Notes: generated by a model from the sequence alone, not told the origin. A stretch of 64,000 bases of DNA from Helicobacter saguini (GCF_000762875.2 NZ_JRMP02000001.1:62001-126000); one strand, 5' to 3'; shown: positions 9,277-18,022, counted from the stretch's first letter. A program made the numbers and translations.

Positions 9277-9867
9277 CTATTTTGTTCCACATTCAAATAC
9301 ATTGGCATGTATCCTATAAGACAAGATTTTACCATTTTGAGGTATTTTTTCCCAAGCGGTACAATCTTTTTCTTCGTATTTACCATCATTCACTCTCATT
9401 TCGCAAATCATAGCTTCTTTAGTTAGTTTAACCAAAATCCTGCTATCTTCATTTACAAGTTCAGCGGCATGATTTCTTAAATCATTTGTAGCACCTTCAC
9501 GAATATCTTCAAATGACGGAGGAATCTTACCATCTGAGCTATCTTTACCTTCCACCTCACCTAACAGCTTACAAGTATAAGGAACACTATAAGCTACAGC
9601 TATACCTCTTGCATCCTCGTTGAGTTTTTTAGGCTCATAAGCGGGCAACTGAGGAAGTTTGATATAAGGTGCAACCTTAGTAACTGTGATTTCTCTAGCA
9701 GCATCAACTGTAACCTCAACCTCTTTGCTATAACTAACCTTACCTTTCGAACCACTGCTTTTCTTAGGTTGACTGCCACCGCAAGCAACTAAAAGAGATA
9801 CAGCACTAACAGCCAATGTAATTTTTGCAACATTGCCAACCATTTTTGTATTTAATAATTTTGACAT
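9277..9867 (-). CDS. Lipoprotein, third of three paralogues (DUF4156-like)
   Basis: A 196-residue lipoprotein: the signal ends in SLLVACGG, so Cys29 is probably lipidated. The mature part begins with a Ser/Lys-rich linker and has the block CKLLGEVEGKDSSDG, then IREGATNDLRNHAAELV, AMICEMR and a Cys pair near the end (KDCTAW, NVFECGTK). The spaced cysteines and the C..LGEV..G motif resemble DUF4156 (E. coli YjeI) and the RcsF fold; this is tentative. The two genes upstream are clear paralogues. Ribosome site GGTGGAAAG. Confidence 0.7.
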   Translation of the reverse strand: MSKLLNTKMVGNVAKITLAVSAVSLLVACGGSQPKKSSGSKGKVSYSKEVEVTVDAAREITVTKVAPYIKLPQLPAYEPKKLNEDARGIAVAYSVPYTCKLLGEVEGKDSSDGKIPPSFEDIREGATNDLRNHAAELVNEDSRILVKLTKEAMICEMRVNDGKYEEKDCTAWEKIPQNGKILSYRIHANVFECGTK

Positions 9868-9898
9868 CTTTCCACCTTCAACTTAATTTTTTTATATG

Positions 9899-10495
9899 CT
9901 ATCTTGCACCACAATCAAAAACATTTGCATGAACCCTATAATATAAAATCTTACCATTGCTTGGTATTTGAGTCCAAGTCGTACAATCTTTTTCATCAAA
10001 CTGATCGCCCTCTGTTCTTAACTCACAAGTCATAGCCTCTTTTACAGGAACAAGCACAACTCTATCTCTAGAATCTACAAGGTCTATAGTCTTGTTTCTC
10101 AAGGCATTTAATGCACCTTCTCTAATTTGTTCAAAAGAAGGAGCCAACTTACCATCTGAACTGTCGATACCCTCAGTTTCACCTAGTAATTTACAATTAA
10201 GTGGAATACCATTCAAAACAGCTATACCCTTAGCCTCTTCCAATAATGGAGCTGGAACATATGGTGGCAAACTAGGAAGCTTATACCTAGAATCTGACGC
10301 TGACTTAGTAATCGTCAATTCACGAGCCACATCAATATTTACATTTCTTTCCCTAAGTGCCTTATCTTGTGCAGAATAAGATTGTGTGTCTTCCACATTT
10401 ACATCATCCGCAACTGCAAAACTTGTAAGCGAGAACGATGCTACACTAGCAACTAAACCGATTTTAATAAAATTCGTAATACTTTTAACCAACAT
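9899..10495 (-). CDS. Secreted paralogue without lipobox, second of three
   Basis: 198 residues from ATG 10495 (AAAGG eight bases upstream; a GTG at 10504 is the alternative). It shares CKLLGETEGIDSSDG, the IREGALNALRNKTIDLV block, CELR and the final NVFDCGAR with its neighbours. The signal peptide ends in SFAVADD, a type I site, and has no Cys, so unlike both siblings it should be periplasmic and unlipidated. The spacing (31 and 24 bases between genes) suggests one operon of three. Confidence 0.7.
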   Translation of the reverse strand: MLVKSITNFIKIGLVASVASFSLTSFAVADDVNVEDTQSYSAQDKALRERNVNIDVARELTITKSASDSRYKLPSLPPYVPAPLLEEAKGIAVLNGIPLNCKLLGETEGIDSSDGKLAPSFEQIREGALNALRNKTIDLVDSRDRVVLVPVKEAMTCELRTEGDQFDEKDCTTWTQIPSNGKILYYRVHANVFDCGAR

Positions 10496-10519
10496 AATTT
10501 TCACCTTTATACAAAATCA

Positions 10520-11089
10520 CTACTTTTCGCCACATTCAAAAACATTCGCATGAATTCTATATGAAAGAATTTTAGAATTCGTAGGAAGCTTATTCCAAAG
10601 TGTGCAATCATACTCTTGATATTGGTCTTTCTTTGTTCTAACTTGACAAATCATAGCCTCTTTAGTAACAGAAAGCATCAATCTTTGACCACCTCGCACA
10701 AGATCACCTGCTTGATTCTTCAGGTCATTTTGAGCACCATCTCGAATTTTTTCAAAAGTAGGTCCAGCTCTACCTTCTGTATCATCTTTGCCTTCTACCT
10801 CACCTAAAACTTTGCAGTTATAAGGAACACTATAAGCCACAGCAATACCACGAGCATTCTCATTGAGAGTTTTGGGCTCATAAGCTGGCAATTGTGGATC
10901 AAGTGAATAACCTACCTGTTTATAAACAGCAAACTGTCTAGCATCAGGCTTTACTTCATCAAAACCATAACCATTGCCCTTGACTTTCTTTGGTCCATTA
11001 TTACCACTGCAAGCAACTAACATTACAACCGAACCTGCCAATAAACCAATCTTTGCAGATCGACTTAAGACTTGTTTATAATTCAACAT
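10520..11089 (-). CDS. Lipoprotein, first of three paralogues (DUF4156-like)
   Basis: A 189-residue lipoprotein with lipobox VMLVACSG, then CKVLGEVEGKDDTEG, IRDGAQNDLKNQAGDLV, AMICQVR and ending NVFECGEK. The four shared cysteines probably form disulfides in the periplasm. It is the first gene of the three-gene set, with AAGGTG before the ATG. The family function is unknown; related enterobacterial lipoproteins sense or respond to envelope stress, which is only a hint. Confidence 0.7.
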   Translation of the reverse strand: MLNYKQVLSRSAKIGLLAGSVVMLVACSGNNGPKKVKGNGYGFDEVKPDARQFAVYKQVGYSLDPQLPAYEPKTLNENARGIAVAYSVPYNCKVLGEVEGKDDTEGRAGPTFEKIRDGAQNDLKNQAGDLVRGGQRLMLSVTKEAMICQVRTKKDQYQEYDCTLWNKLPTNSKILSYRIHANVFECGEK

Positions 11090-11434
11090 CTTTTACACCT
11101 TCAATAATAAAATTTAAAAATACTTACAGAGAACATGCTCTTAAGTTTTTCTATCGTTATGCTATCAAAAAATAATAAGAAAATCAAGAAAAAAAACAAA
11201 AATATTGAAAAAATATAAGCAAAAATTTATTTTTTTTATAATTAAGTTAAATATTTAGTGTAAAAATAATTTCTTTAAAGCTAAAATCTTGTTAGAAAAT
11301 ATCATATTTATCGAACTTGCACGTTTTATAGTATCAAAAAACAATCTAAAATCATAAAAATAAACAAAAAATAATATAATAATCTTTAAAAAAATCACTA
11401 CGAACAAGATTTTAGAATACTTTTATGCTTGCAA
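11090..11434. other. AT-rich promoter region of the lipoprotein operon
   Basis: About 345 bases with long A/T runs and no octamer repeats. It must hold the promoter of the three-paralogue operon, but I cannot choose a convincing -10/-35 pair. The 3' end of the thioesterase gene lies at its right side. Confidence 0.35.
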
Positions 11435-11872
11435 TCACTCATCAAACTTTATCTTAAATATCTTTTTATCAAACACCGCGATGTAAAACATACCATAAAA
11501 AACCTTAATATCAAGCAAAAAGCCCTCGACTTTTACCTCGCATTTTTTGGTGTCATCTTGGAGTGCCTCGCCTTTGAAAATGACCTCATGCCCTAGCTCG
11601 ATGGGTGCTAAGAACTTCGCATCAGAGCCGATAATTAGGCTATTTTTTTTATTTAACGCAGTGAGAGCGCAATGCGCAGCCGCACTAAAAATAAACCCAC
11701 TATGAATAAGCCTACTATCCACGCACATATCCTCCACAGGCACAAATTTCACCTTAGAAATGTTATGCCCTAAGCCCACAAGCTCGCCACTAAGGCGGAA
11801 ATTTATATCACGCGCTACCGTCCTGTCTCCTAAATGGTTACTTAAATTCTCATTCTCTAATTCATCTGCCAT
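11435..11872 (-). CDS. Hotdog-fold thioesterase
   Basis: 145 residues from ATG 11872, which has AAGGAG before it; an upstream in-frame ATG at 11914 has no such site. The hotdog pattern is visible: VDSRLIHSGFIFSAAAHCAL contains the HSG...A motif of the central helix, followed by strands LIIGSDAKFLAPI and VIFKGEAL. Related Helicobacter and Campylobacter proteins are annotated as acyl-CoA thioesterases of the PaaI/4HBT type. The substrate is unknown. It ends well away from the lipoproteins and is probably the last gene after ccmA. Confidence 0.72.
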   Translation of the reverse strand: MADELENENLSNHLGDRTVARDINFRLSGELVGLGHNISKVKFVPVEDMCVDSRLIHSGFIFSAAAHCALTALNKKNSLIIGSDAKFLAPIELGHEVIFKGEALQDDTKKCEVKVEGFLLDIKVFYGMFYIAVFDKKIFKIKFDE

Positions 11873-12012
11873 TTTTAACTCCTTAAACATATTAATACAA
11901 TCACAATAAATCAAAGTGTAGTTTAATATAAAATACTTAAAAATGCAATAATGTGTAATCTTAATGTTTTTAAATATTTCGCGGTAAATTTCTCAACTCA
12001 GATCTATAGAAT

Positions 12013-12432
12013 CTATTTTTTAATCTCTAGCTTTTCTACCGGTTTGTTGATTAGCATTTGTGGGTCTTTTAGCGAGTTTTTGCTTTGCCCTAAGAACATT
12101 CCCTTGCGTTCGATTACTAGCTCATCACTTGCTATTTCGCCCTCTAATCGTCCCCCGGCTAGAATCTCAATGGATTTTGCCTCCACATTCCCTGTGACCT
12201 TTCCGCTGATTATCACTTTTTGTGCGAATACATCGCCTGTGATAACGCCTGTTTTCCCTACATTCACGGTGTTTTTAGAATGAATTGTCCCTACAAACTC
12301 GCCATCAGTGTGAAAGTGGCAGTCCGTGTCTATCTCGCCTTTAAATCTGGTATTTGCAGCAATGATTGTCGCTGCGCCTCCTGTTGTCTCTTTCCCATTA
12401 GGTTGTTTATCATCTCCACTAAAGAATCCCAT
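12013..12432 (-). CDS. ccmA: Bactofilin CcmA
   Basis: 139 residues with the bactofilin core: repeated short strands from TRFKGEIDTDCHFHTDGEFV through GVITGDVFAQKVIISGKVTG to GGRLEGEIASDEL form a right-handed beta helix. CcmA polymerises at the cytoplasmic face and organises the peptidoglycan-trimming Csd complex that bends the cell. The start lies 103 bases inside csd1, behind AAAGGAG, as in the H. pylori arrangement (HP1542 after HP1543). No insertion is seen. Confidence 0.95.
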   Translation of the reverse strand: MGFFSGDDKQPNGKETTGGAATIIAANTRFKGEIDTDCHFHTDGEFVGTIHSKNTVNVGKTGVITGDVFAQKVIISGKVTGNVEAKSIEILAGGRLEGEIASDELVIERKGMFLGQSKNSLKDPQMLINKPVEKLEIKK

Positions 12433-13385
12433 GTTATTCTCCTTTCCTTTTCAAAGATTGAATTAAAATTTTGCATATCCCAATTAACGAAATTAATGGG
12501 ATCAAGCGGCTGCCCTAAAAAACGTATCTCATAGTGCAGGTGCGGACCTGTGCTAGTGCCTGTCGAGCCAGTGAGTGCGATTAGCTGTCCCTTTTTCACA
12601 AACTCGCCACGTTGTACCTTTATATCATTCAAATGCGCGTAATAAGTGCGAAAACCAAAGGCGTGCGAGACTTTCACAAGCTTGCCATAGCCGCCATTCC
12701 CACTATTACTAGCCCAATCTACAACGCCATCGGCTGTAGCATACACAGGCGTATTAATCGTAGCTGCCATATCCGTGCCTGTGTGGATGTGATAGATTTT
12801 TAAAATAGGGTGATAACGTTTGCCATAATTGCCCGAAATGCTAGGCTTATAGCCCAAAGGCGAACCATTTGGTATAAATTTCATAATGAAAGACTTTTGC
12901 AGTGCTGAAATGCTAGTCGCATCCATACGCTGTATTAGCGAACTCTCCTCATTATTTACATCACGCAGTATTGAATCTTGCATATCATTTGCTAGGGTGT
13001 TAGAATCTTTTATAGATTCTATCTCGCTAGATTCTATAGAATCTTCTCTCTTAAAGCCGATGCTAGATTCTATATTTTCAAACCTATCGCCAACTAGGGC
13101 TATTTCCTCATCCTTTTCTTGCAGTAGCTTATTTAGCTCCTCATTTTTGCTTTGCATATCGCTAAATTGACTTAGCAAATTTTCATTTCTAAGCCGCGTA
13201 TCATTAATCTCTTTATTAATAATCATAACGCTTGCAAAGGCAAAAAGCACAAGCGTAAGCACGAAAGTGGCGACATAATAAGCAAGCTGGCGGAAAATCA
13301 TATCCACATTTATAAACTTGCTACCATTTATGCCTGTAATCATTATAACAAGGCGTTTATCCTTTTTGATAGAATCTGCTGTCAT
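12330..13385 (-). CDS. csd1: M23 peptidase Csd1, cell-shape determinant
   Basis: 351 residues: an N-terminal membrane helix (about 33-53), a coiled coil, a linker rich in DSI/IES repeats (about 108-145), then a LytM/M23 domain with the zinc motifs HTGTD and HLHYE, both intact. In H. pylori Csd1 cleaves peptidoglycan crosslinks and works with catalytically dead Csd2. It starts 4 bases after csd2 and overlaps ccmA, so the three form one operon. The repeat linker makes it somewhat longer than the H. pylori protein. Confidence 0.93.
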   Translation of the reverse strand: MTADSIKKDKRLVIMITGINGSKFINVDMIFRQLAYYVATFVLTLVLFAFASVMIINKEINDTRLRNENLLSQFSDMQSKNEELNKLLQEKDEEIALVGDRFENIESSIGFKREDSIESSEIESIKDSNTLANDMQDSILRDVNNEESSLIQRMDATSISALQKSFIMKFIPNGSPLGYKPSISGNYGKRYHPILKIYHIHTGTDMAATINTPVYATADGVVDWASNSGNGGYGKLVKVSHAFGFRTYYAHLNDIKVQRGEFVKKGQLIALTGSTGTSTGPHLHYEIRFLGQPLDPINFVNWDMQNFNSIFEKERRITWDSLVEMINNLMGKRQQEAQRQSLLQIPDLKAR

Positions 13386-13389
13386 GGGG

Positions 13390-14649
13390 CTACTTTGCTA
13401 TCTTTTGGGCTGATGTGGAATCTAGATTCTGTAATTTTTTATTAGAATCTTTTGCGTTAGTAAAAAAGCGTTCAATACTATTTAGGGCGATTTTAGATTC
13501 TATATTTTTAGAATCTGTATTTATAGAATCTTGTTTTAAATTTGTAGAGATTTTAGATTCTATATTTTTAGATTCTATATTTATAGAATCTTGCGACTTA
13601 GATTCTATAGAATCTTGTTTAGTGTTTAGTGAAATATTTGTATTTTTAGATTCTATAGAATCTTGCTCGTTAGAATCTTTATCCGCCAAATGCGTAGAAA
13701 TATCATTCAATTTTATAATATCATTCAACGCCCACATTAGCCCATCGATATTAATATTCGCATTTTTATTCGTATCAAATATGGAGTTAAAATTCGCCTT
13801 ATCCCACTCAATAAAGCTTAGTGTATCAAGCCCTTCACTTAAAAATCGCACTTCATAATAAAGGCTCGTGCTATTTTTGCCCGGACTTGCAGTCGTATAG
13901 CCGATAATCTCGCCCTTGCTAACAAACTGCCCTTGCTTCACTTTCACATTTGACAAATTAGTATAAGCGGTGCTAAAGCCTAGCACGTGGCTTAAACGCA
14001 CAAGATTCCCATAGCCATATTTTTGATTATTCTCCCGCGTAGATTCCACAATGCCATCGGCAGTAGCGCGCACTGGCTGCACCACAGGTGTGAAATAATC
14101 ATAGCCAACGCTACTATTGCTACTTGGCGTATAGCCGCTATTTACTAGCACGTAGGCTTCTTTGCTCGACTTTGCCTTTTGCTTCATCTCATATAAATTC
14201 ACAGGATTCCCATTTGGGATAATCTGCAAAATCGTATCCATTTGCGTAGAATCTAGGTTGCTTAAATCAGTCACTTCCGCATTTTGCTTTTTAGCGTTAA
14301 AGGCATAAACATTCATCATTTTTTCCAAATCAGCCACACGCTCACGCATAGCAGCCAGCTCATCGCTCTTACTTTGTATATCATCTTGCAAAAAGGAATT
14401 TTGCTCATACACGCTTTGAAATTCCCTATATGCTTCTTGTTTCGCTAGATTAATCTTATCAAATTTCTCAATGCAATAAGTCATCGCAAAATACCCAGCA
14501 ATAATTAGAAAAAGCAGCCCTGCTACGCCATACGCAATAAATTTTTGCGCAAGTCTAGCAAGGGTGAATTGCCTTGAGCCATTCTCATCAACGATGGTAA
14601 TGGTAAGGCTTTGCTTTTGCTTATCGATGTGCTTTTGCTGCTTTTTCAC
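13390..14649 (-). CDS. csd2: Catalytically degenerate M23 protein Csd2
   Basis: 419 residues with a membrane helix (about 33-55), a coiled coil and a LytM domain in which the zinc motifs are lost (GYDYFTPV and SLYYEVRF stand where HxxxD and HLHYE would be). That is the state of H. pylori Csd2, which stabilises Csd1. A C-terminal tail of about 90 residues is almost wholly octamer-derived (DSIESK, NIESK, DSINTDSK units). It is the first gene of csd2-csd1-ccmA and lies downstream of folC as in H. pylori. Confidence 0.92.
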   Translation of the reverse strand: MKKQQKHIDKQKQSLTITIVDENGSRQFTLARLAQKFIAYGVAGLLFLIIAGYFAMTYCIEKFDKINLAKQEAYREFQSVYEQNSFLQDDIQSKSDELAAMRERVADLEKMMNVYAFNAKKQNAEVTDLSNLDSTQMDTILQIIPNGNPVNLYEMKQKAKSSKEAYVLVNSGYTPSSNSSVGYDYFTPVVQPVRATADGIVESTRENNQKYGYGNLVRLSHVLGFSTAYTNLSNVKVKQGQFVSKGEIIGYTTASPGKNSTSLYYEVRFLSEGLDTLSFIEWDKANFNSIFDTNKNANINIDGLMWALNDIIKLNDISTHLADKDSNEQDSIESKNTNISLNTKQDSIESKSQDSINIESKNIESKISTNLKQDSINTDSKNIESKIALNSIERFFTNAKDSNKKLQNLDSTSAQKIAK

Positions 14650-15037
14650 TATTTTCCTTTTTTGCTTTTTGTTGCTTCGTTATTGCTCTTATTGCCTTTA
14701 TTGCAAAGCGTGGCAATCTAATTTCTTAAATTACTAAAATTCATCTTAGATTCTAAGAAATGTTTTCGCTTTTTGAACCCCACTTTGCATTTTTATCACA
14801 AATTTTGTGTTTAGATTCTAAATTTGCTTTTGTCACTGCGAGACTTGCGTGGCAAATCGTGGCAATCCACAACTTTAAAATCTAGCTTTTAGAATATTTT
14901 AGATTCTATAGACTTTTAGATTCTATAAACTGCGATATTTTGCGTGGCAAATTACTCTTACAACTTTTGAGTTTAAAGCCTTTACTTTTTAGCTCTCCAC
15001 TTCGCTATGATTAAGCTTTTTGCTACGCTTATAGAAT
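14650..15037. repeat. Repeat-filled gap between folC and csd2
   Basis: No gene. It contains GCGTGGCAATC near 14708 and a TCACTGCGAGACTTG...CGTGGCAATCC element at 14833-14870, with six or more octamers (14755, 14813, 14903, 14917 and 15030 among them). In H. pylori these genes are close neighbours, so the gap has grown by repeats. The csd2 promoter must lie here or within the folC end. Confidence 0.6.
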
Positions 15038-18022
15038 CTAGTCTTTAGAATCTCGCAAATATTTGTCATAAAAACGCAAAAATTGTTCCGCTAACGAAAA
15101 ACTACCAAAAACTAAATAATTAGTCTTAGATTCTATCAATTTTTCGTTTAACCTGTCAAGTTTTAAAGTCTTTTGTTTATCATTATCACACCTTTTTGTT
15201 TCAAAATTGCTAATTTTATTTTTAGATTCTGCAAATTTGGTATTTTCTTTAGAATCTTCTTTTTTAGATTCTATGTTTTCATTCTCGTGGTTAGCAAAAT
15301 TCGCAGTTGCAGGATTTGTATTAATCTTAAAAAAGGGTGGTTGGGTGGAAACATGACACAAATCTTGCAACTGCGAATTTTGCGTGTTAGAATCTTGGTT
15401 TATAGATTCGATATTTTTAGAATTTTGCATATTAGATTCTATAATTTCTAAGTTTTTAGAATCTAAATTACTAGATTCAGTATTTTCATAGAATCTAGAT
15501 TCCATAGAATCTAATTTTTCTTGGTCGCCATTTTTAAACAAAACATTTTTAGATTCTATAGAATCTAAGTTATTGTCGGCGTCAAGATTTTGTGTATCGT
15601 TATTCTGGTTTTCTTTTGCACTTTGCGCAAAAAAGCGCAAATCCCCCTCCCCGCTCCCCCTTTGCGAAAAAAAGCAGCCGCTTTTTTGTCTTAAAGGGGG
15701 AGAGCCCCGCTTATCCGCTTCTTTGCTAAAAAGCGGCGAATGCACTTCTGCATTCGCTTTTTCGCTTTTTAGCACTGCAAAGCGGGCGGGACTCACAAGG
15801 TTCGTGCTACGCACGTTTCCATTAAATGTCTCGCTTTGCTCGACTTCTTTTTTGTTTGTTTTTATAGAATCTTTTGCATTTTCTTTTTCAACATTTTTAG
15901 ATTCAATATATTCATAGAATCTAGATTCTGTATAATCTTTTGCGTTGTGTGTATCTTTAATTGTTTTGGGAGTGTTCCCCCCTCCCTTGCGGAGGGGGGT
16001 TAGGGGGGTGGGTAATTGTGCGTTGTTAGAATCTAGATTCACTATTTTTTTAGAATCTTCTTTTTTAGATTCTATGTTTTCATTGACGTTATCAGTAAAA
16101 TTCGCAGGATAATTTTCCTTTAATTTTTCAGTGGGTGGGTAAGGGTGGGACATTGAATCTAAAGGAAAAATATCCTGCGAATTTTGCGTTTTAGATTCTA
16201 AATTTATAGAATCTTTAGAATCTAGATTCTGTAAATTTTTAGAATCTTGCGACTTAGATTCTATATTTTCATGTTTTTGTGGGTCAAAAAAAAGATACGA
16301 AATTCCTAACTTTTCTAAGATTTTTTTCATTTCACACTCAGGCAAAATTCTATCATTTATAACTTTAAACACAATAACTTTCTCTACACTATCCTTAAAA
16401 ATGCTTAAAATTTTCTCCACTTCCTTATTTTTATAGCTATTATAAATTAGCGTAAATTTTTTAGAATCTTGTGTATTTGCAAAATTCGCACCTGCAGGAT
16501 TTGTATTAATCTTACAAATGGGTGGTCGGGTGGGAACATGAGACAAAGGGTGCAGGTGCGAATTTTGTTTTTTTATAGAATCTTCATTCTTAGATTCTAT
16601 GTTTTTAGAATCTTTGTCGTTAGATTCCACAATAGATTCCATATTTTTAGAATCTTTAAAATATTCTTTAACTTGTGATAACACCGCGTTTGCTGCCATT
16701 TCATTATGCCCTACATCAATGATTATATTCGGGGCTAAGACTTCACATCGCCCACGCAGATTTAATCGCTCACTAAGCAAAGGCACATTTATAGATTCTA
16801 AAAACAAATTCGCCAAAGCTAAGTTTTCTTTTAGAAAGTAAGGAATTTTATAACTTTTCGCATACTTTACCACATCGACATTTTCCACATCCTTACGCGT
16901 TAGATATGTGATATTAAAACTAGATTCCACAGAATCTGCAAAATCTCGGCTTATAGATTCTGTGTTTTTATTTTCTTGACTTTTCGCCCTTTGAATCTGC
17001 TTTATATTTTTTGTGGGGGGGCAAGGGCGGGGCAAGGAATCTAAAGTAGATTCAAAGGGCAAAAAGCTTTTATCTTTAGAATCTTGGTTTTTTGTAGAAA
17101 ATCGCAAGGGCAAATTTTCTTTATATTTTGAAGGGTGGGAATGGGTGGGACTTTGGAATCTAAAGGAAATTTGCCCTTGCGATTTTTCATTGTTGGAATC
17201 TTTAATATCTTTAGAATCTAAATCCACAATCTCATCAAGGCGAGAAAACATATCCATTACCAAAGGCTCTTGAAAATGCGTGAAAATGCGACCCTGTGCG
17301 GCTTTGAGCTTCGTTAATGCAATCTCTTGCAAACTCTCGCCTAGCAAATCCTTATGGTCAATGCCTATCTTGGTAAAAATCGTAGCATTATAATCAATCA
17401 CCGATGTGCTGTCAAACTCGCCGCCCACGCCTGCTTCCATCACCAAATAATCGCAATCACGCGCCAAAACCAACGCCAAAAAAGTCGCATACTCAAAATA
17501 ACTCGCTTCATTGATAAAATCAAAGCCCTGCAAATACTCGTGCGCCTTTTGTAATTCGTCCATTGCCACGCTAGAATCATTCAAAAAAAACCGCTCCCTA
17601 AATTCAAACAAATGCGGCGAAATGAAATGCAAAACTTTGGCTTTTTTAGATTCAGTATTTTTATAGAATCTAGATTCTATATTTTCTAATTTTGTAGAAT
17701 CTTTTTTCTTAGATTTTGTATTAGATATTTCGCTTTGCTCAATATGACTAGAATCTTTTGCGTTTTTAGATTCTATAATCTGCGTATTTTTAGAATCTAG
17801 ATTCTCTAAAAGTTTAGATTCTATAAATTTTGGCGCATTTTCTCGCAGACTTTGCGCTATAAATCGCCCGGTACTTCCCTTGCCATTTGTGCCGATAATA
17901 TGGACTTTATAGCATTTCAAATTGATGAAAGGTTTTAGCATTGCCCAAAGTCGCCGCACACGCGTAGGGTCAAACTTATTATACTCCGCCGCCTTAGAAT
18001 CCATATAATCATAAATATTCAT
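15038..18022 (-). CDS. folC: Folylpolyglutamate/dihydrofolate synthase with massive repeat insertions
   Basis: 994 residues against roughly 400 for the family, in one open frame. Conserved parts remain in order: P-loop GTNGKGS (44-50), FISPHLFEFRERFF (133-146), MEAGVGGEFDSTSVID (195-210), TKIGIDHKDLLG, RCEVLAPNIIIDVGHNEMAAN (about 425-445) and a C-terminal VFGSFSLAEQFLRFYDKYL. Between them lie blocks of about 67-127, 267-368, 456-510 and 590-960 made of DSK/IES units, five approximately 90-bp palindromes and an LTPLRKGGG core. FolC adds glutamate to folates and is normally essential, so the insertions must be tolerated as loops. Synteny with csd2 is conserved. Confidence 0.92.
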   Translation of the reverse strand: MNIYDYMDSKAAEYNKFDPTRVRRLWAMLKPFINLKCYKVHIIGTNGKGSTGRFIAQSLRENAPKFIESKLLENLDSKNTQIIESKNAKDSSHIEQSEISNTKSKKKDSTKLENIESRFYKNTESKKAKVLHFISPHLFEFRERFFLNDSSVAMDELQKAHEYLQGFDFINEASYFEYATFLALVLARDCDYLVMEAGVGGEFDSTSVIDYNATIFTKIGIDHKDLLGESLQEIALTKLKAAQGRIFTHFQEPLVMDMFSRLDEIVDLDSKDIKDSNNEKSQGQISFRFQSPTHSHPSKYKENLPLRFSTKNQDSKDKSFLPFESTLDSLPRPCPPTKNIKQIQRAKSQENKNTESISRDFADSVESSFNITYLTRKDVENVDVVKYAKSYKIPYFLKENLALANLFLESINVPLLSERLNLRGRCEVLAPNIIIDVGHNEMAANAVLSQVKEYFKDSKNMESIVESNDKDSKNIESKNEDSIKKQNSHLHPLSHVPTRPPICKINTNPAGANFANTQDSKKFTLIYNSYKNKEVEKILSIFKDSVEKVIVFKVINDRILPECEMKKILEKLGISYLFFDPQKHENIESKSQDSKNLQNLDSKDSINLESKTQNSQDIFPLDSMSHPYPPTEKLKENYPANFTDNVNENIESKKEDSKKIVNLDSNNAQLPTPLTPLRKGGGNTPKTIKDTHNAKDYTESRFYEYIESKNVEKENAKDSIKTNKKEVEQSETFNGNVRSTNLVSPARFAVLKSEKANAEVHSPLFSKEADKRGSPPLRQKSGCFFSQRGSGEGDLRFFAQSAKENQNNDTQNLDADNNLDSIESKNVLFKNGDQEKLDSMESRFYENTESSNLDSKNLEIIESNMQNSKNIESINQDSNTQNSQLQDLCHVSTQPPFFKINTNPATANFANHENENIESKKEDSKENTKFAESKNKISNFETKRCDNDKQKTLKLDRLNEKLIESKTNYLVFGSFSLAEQFLRFYDKYLRDSKD
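15294..15383. repeat. Palindromic coding element, copy 1 (in folC)
   Basis: A 26-base arm at 15294-15319 pairs with 15358-15383 at 25 of 26 positions (arm begins GCAAAATTCGCAGTTGC). The core is the G-rich GGGTGGTTGGGTGG. It is read in frame as part of FolC. Confidence 0.85.
15728..15774. repeat. Long hairpin within folC insert
   Basis: CTAAAAAGCGGCGAATGCA (15728-15746) pairs with the region ending at 15774 (TGCATTCGC...GCTTTTTAG) with a small bulge. It lies in a C-rich block (15635-15850) that also contains CCCCCTCCCCGCTCCCCC and is translated without a stop. Confidence 0.6.
15980..16016. repeat. LTPLRKGGG-type G-rich core (in folC)
   Basis: CCCTCCCTTGCGGAGGGGGG followed by TTAGGGGGGTGGGT, read on the minus strand as PTPLTPLRKGGGN. 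The same core recurs at 34999-35035, 35142-35173, 46809-46843, 51060-51096 and 51199-51231. Confidence 0.8.
16097..16185. repeat. Palindromic coding element, copy 2 (in folC)
   Basis: The arm at 16097-16122 (AAAATTCGCAGGATAATTTT...) pairs with 16160-16185 at 25 of 26 positions. The core GGGTGGGTAAGGGTGGGA has four G triplets with short loops, a G-quadruplex motif. Confidence 0.88.
16479..16568. repeat. Palindromic coding element, copy 3 (in folC)
   Basis: The arm at 16479-16504 begins GCAAAATTCGCACCTGCAGG and pairs with 16543-16568. It differs from copy 1 at inner positions, and the opposite arm carries the matching change (ACCTGC/GCAGGT versus AGTTGC/GCAACT). Confidence 0.85.
16981..17066. 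repeat. Palindromic coding element, copy 4 (in folC)
   Basis: The arm at 16981-17004 (TTTTCGCCCTTTGAATCTGC...) pairs with 17042-17066 at about 22 of 24 positions around the core GGGGGGGCAAGGGCGGGGC. Confidence 0.82.
17098..17187. repeat. Palindromic coding element, copy 5 (in folC)
   Basis: The arm at 17098-17123 (AAAATCGCAAGGGCAAATTT...) pairs with 17161-17187 at 25 of 26 positions. The core GGGTGGGAATGGGTGGGA is a textbook four-triplet G-quadruplex motif. Confidence 0.88.

Noticed and set aside
13420-13700. Regularly repeated AGATTCTA looking like a CRISPR array
   Set aside because: The unit is 8 bases, spacers are irregular and often other repeats, both orientations mix, and no cas gene is present. 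It is the coding tail of csd2.
15038-18022. FolC as a fusion of two genes
   Set aside because: All added sequence is repeats; only FolC motifs are found, once each and in order.
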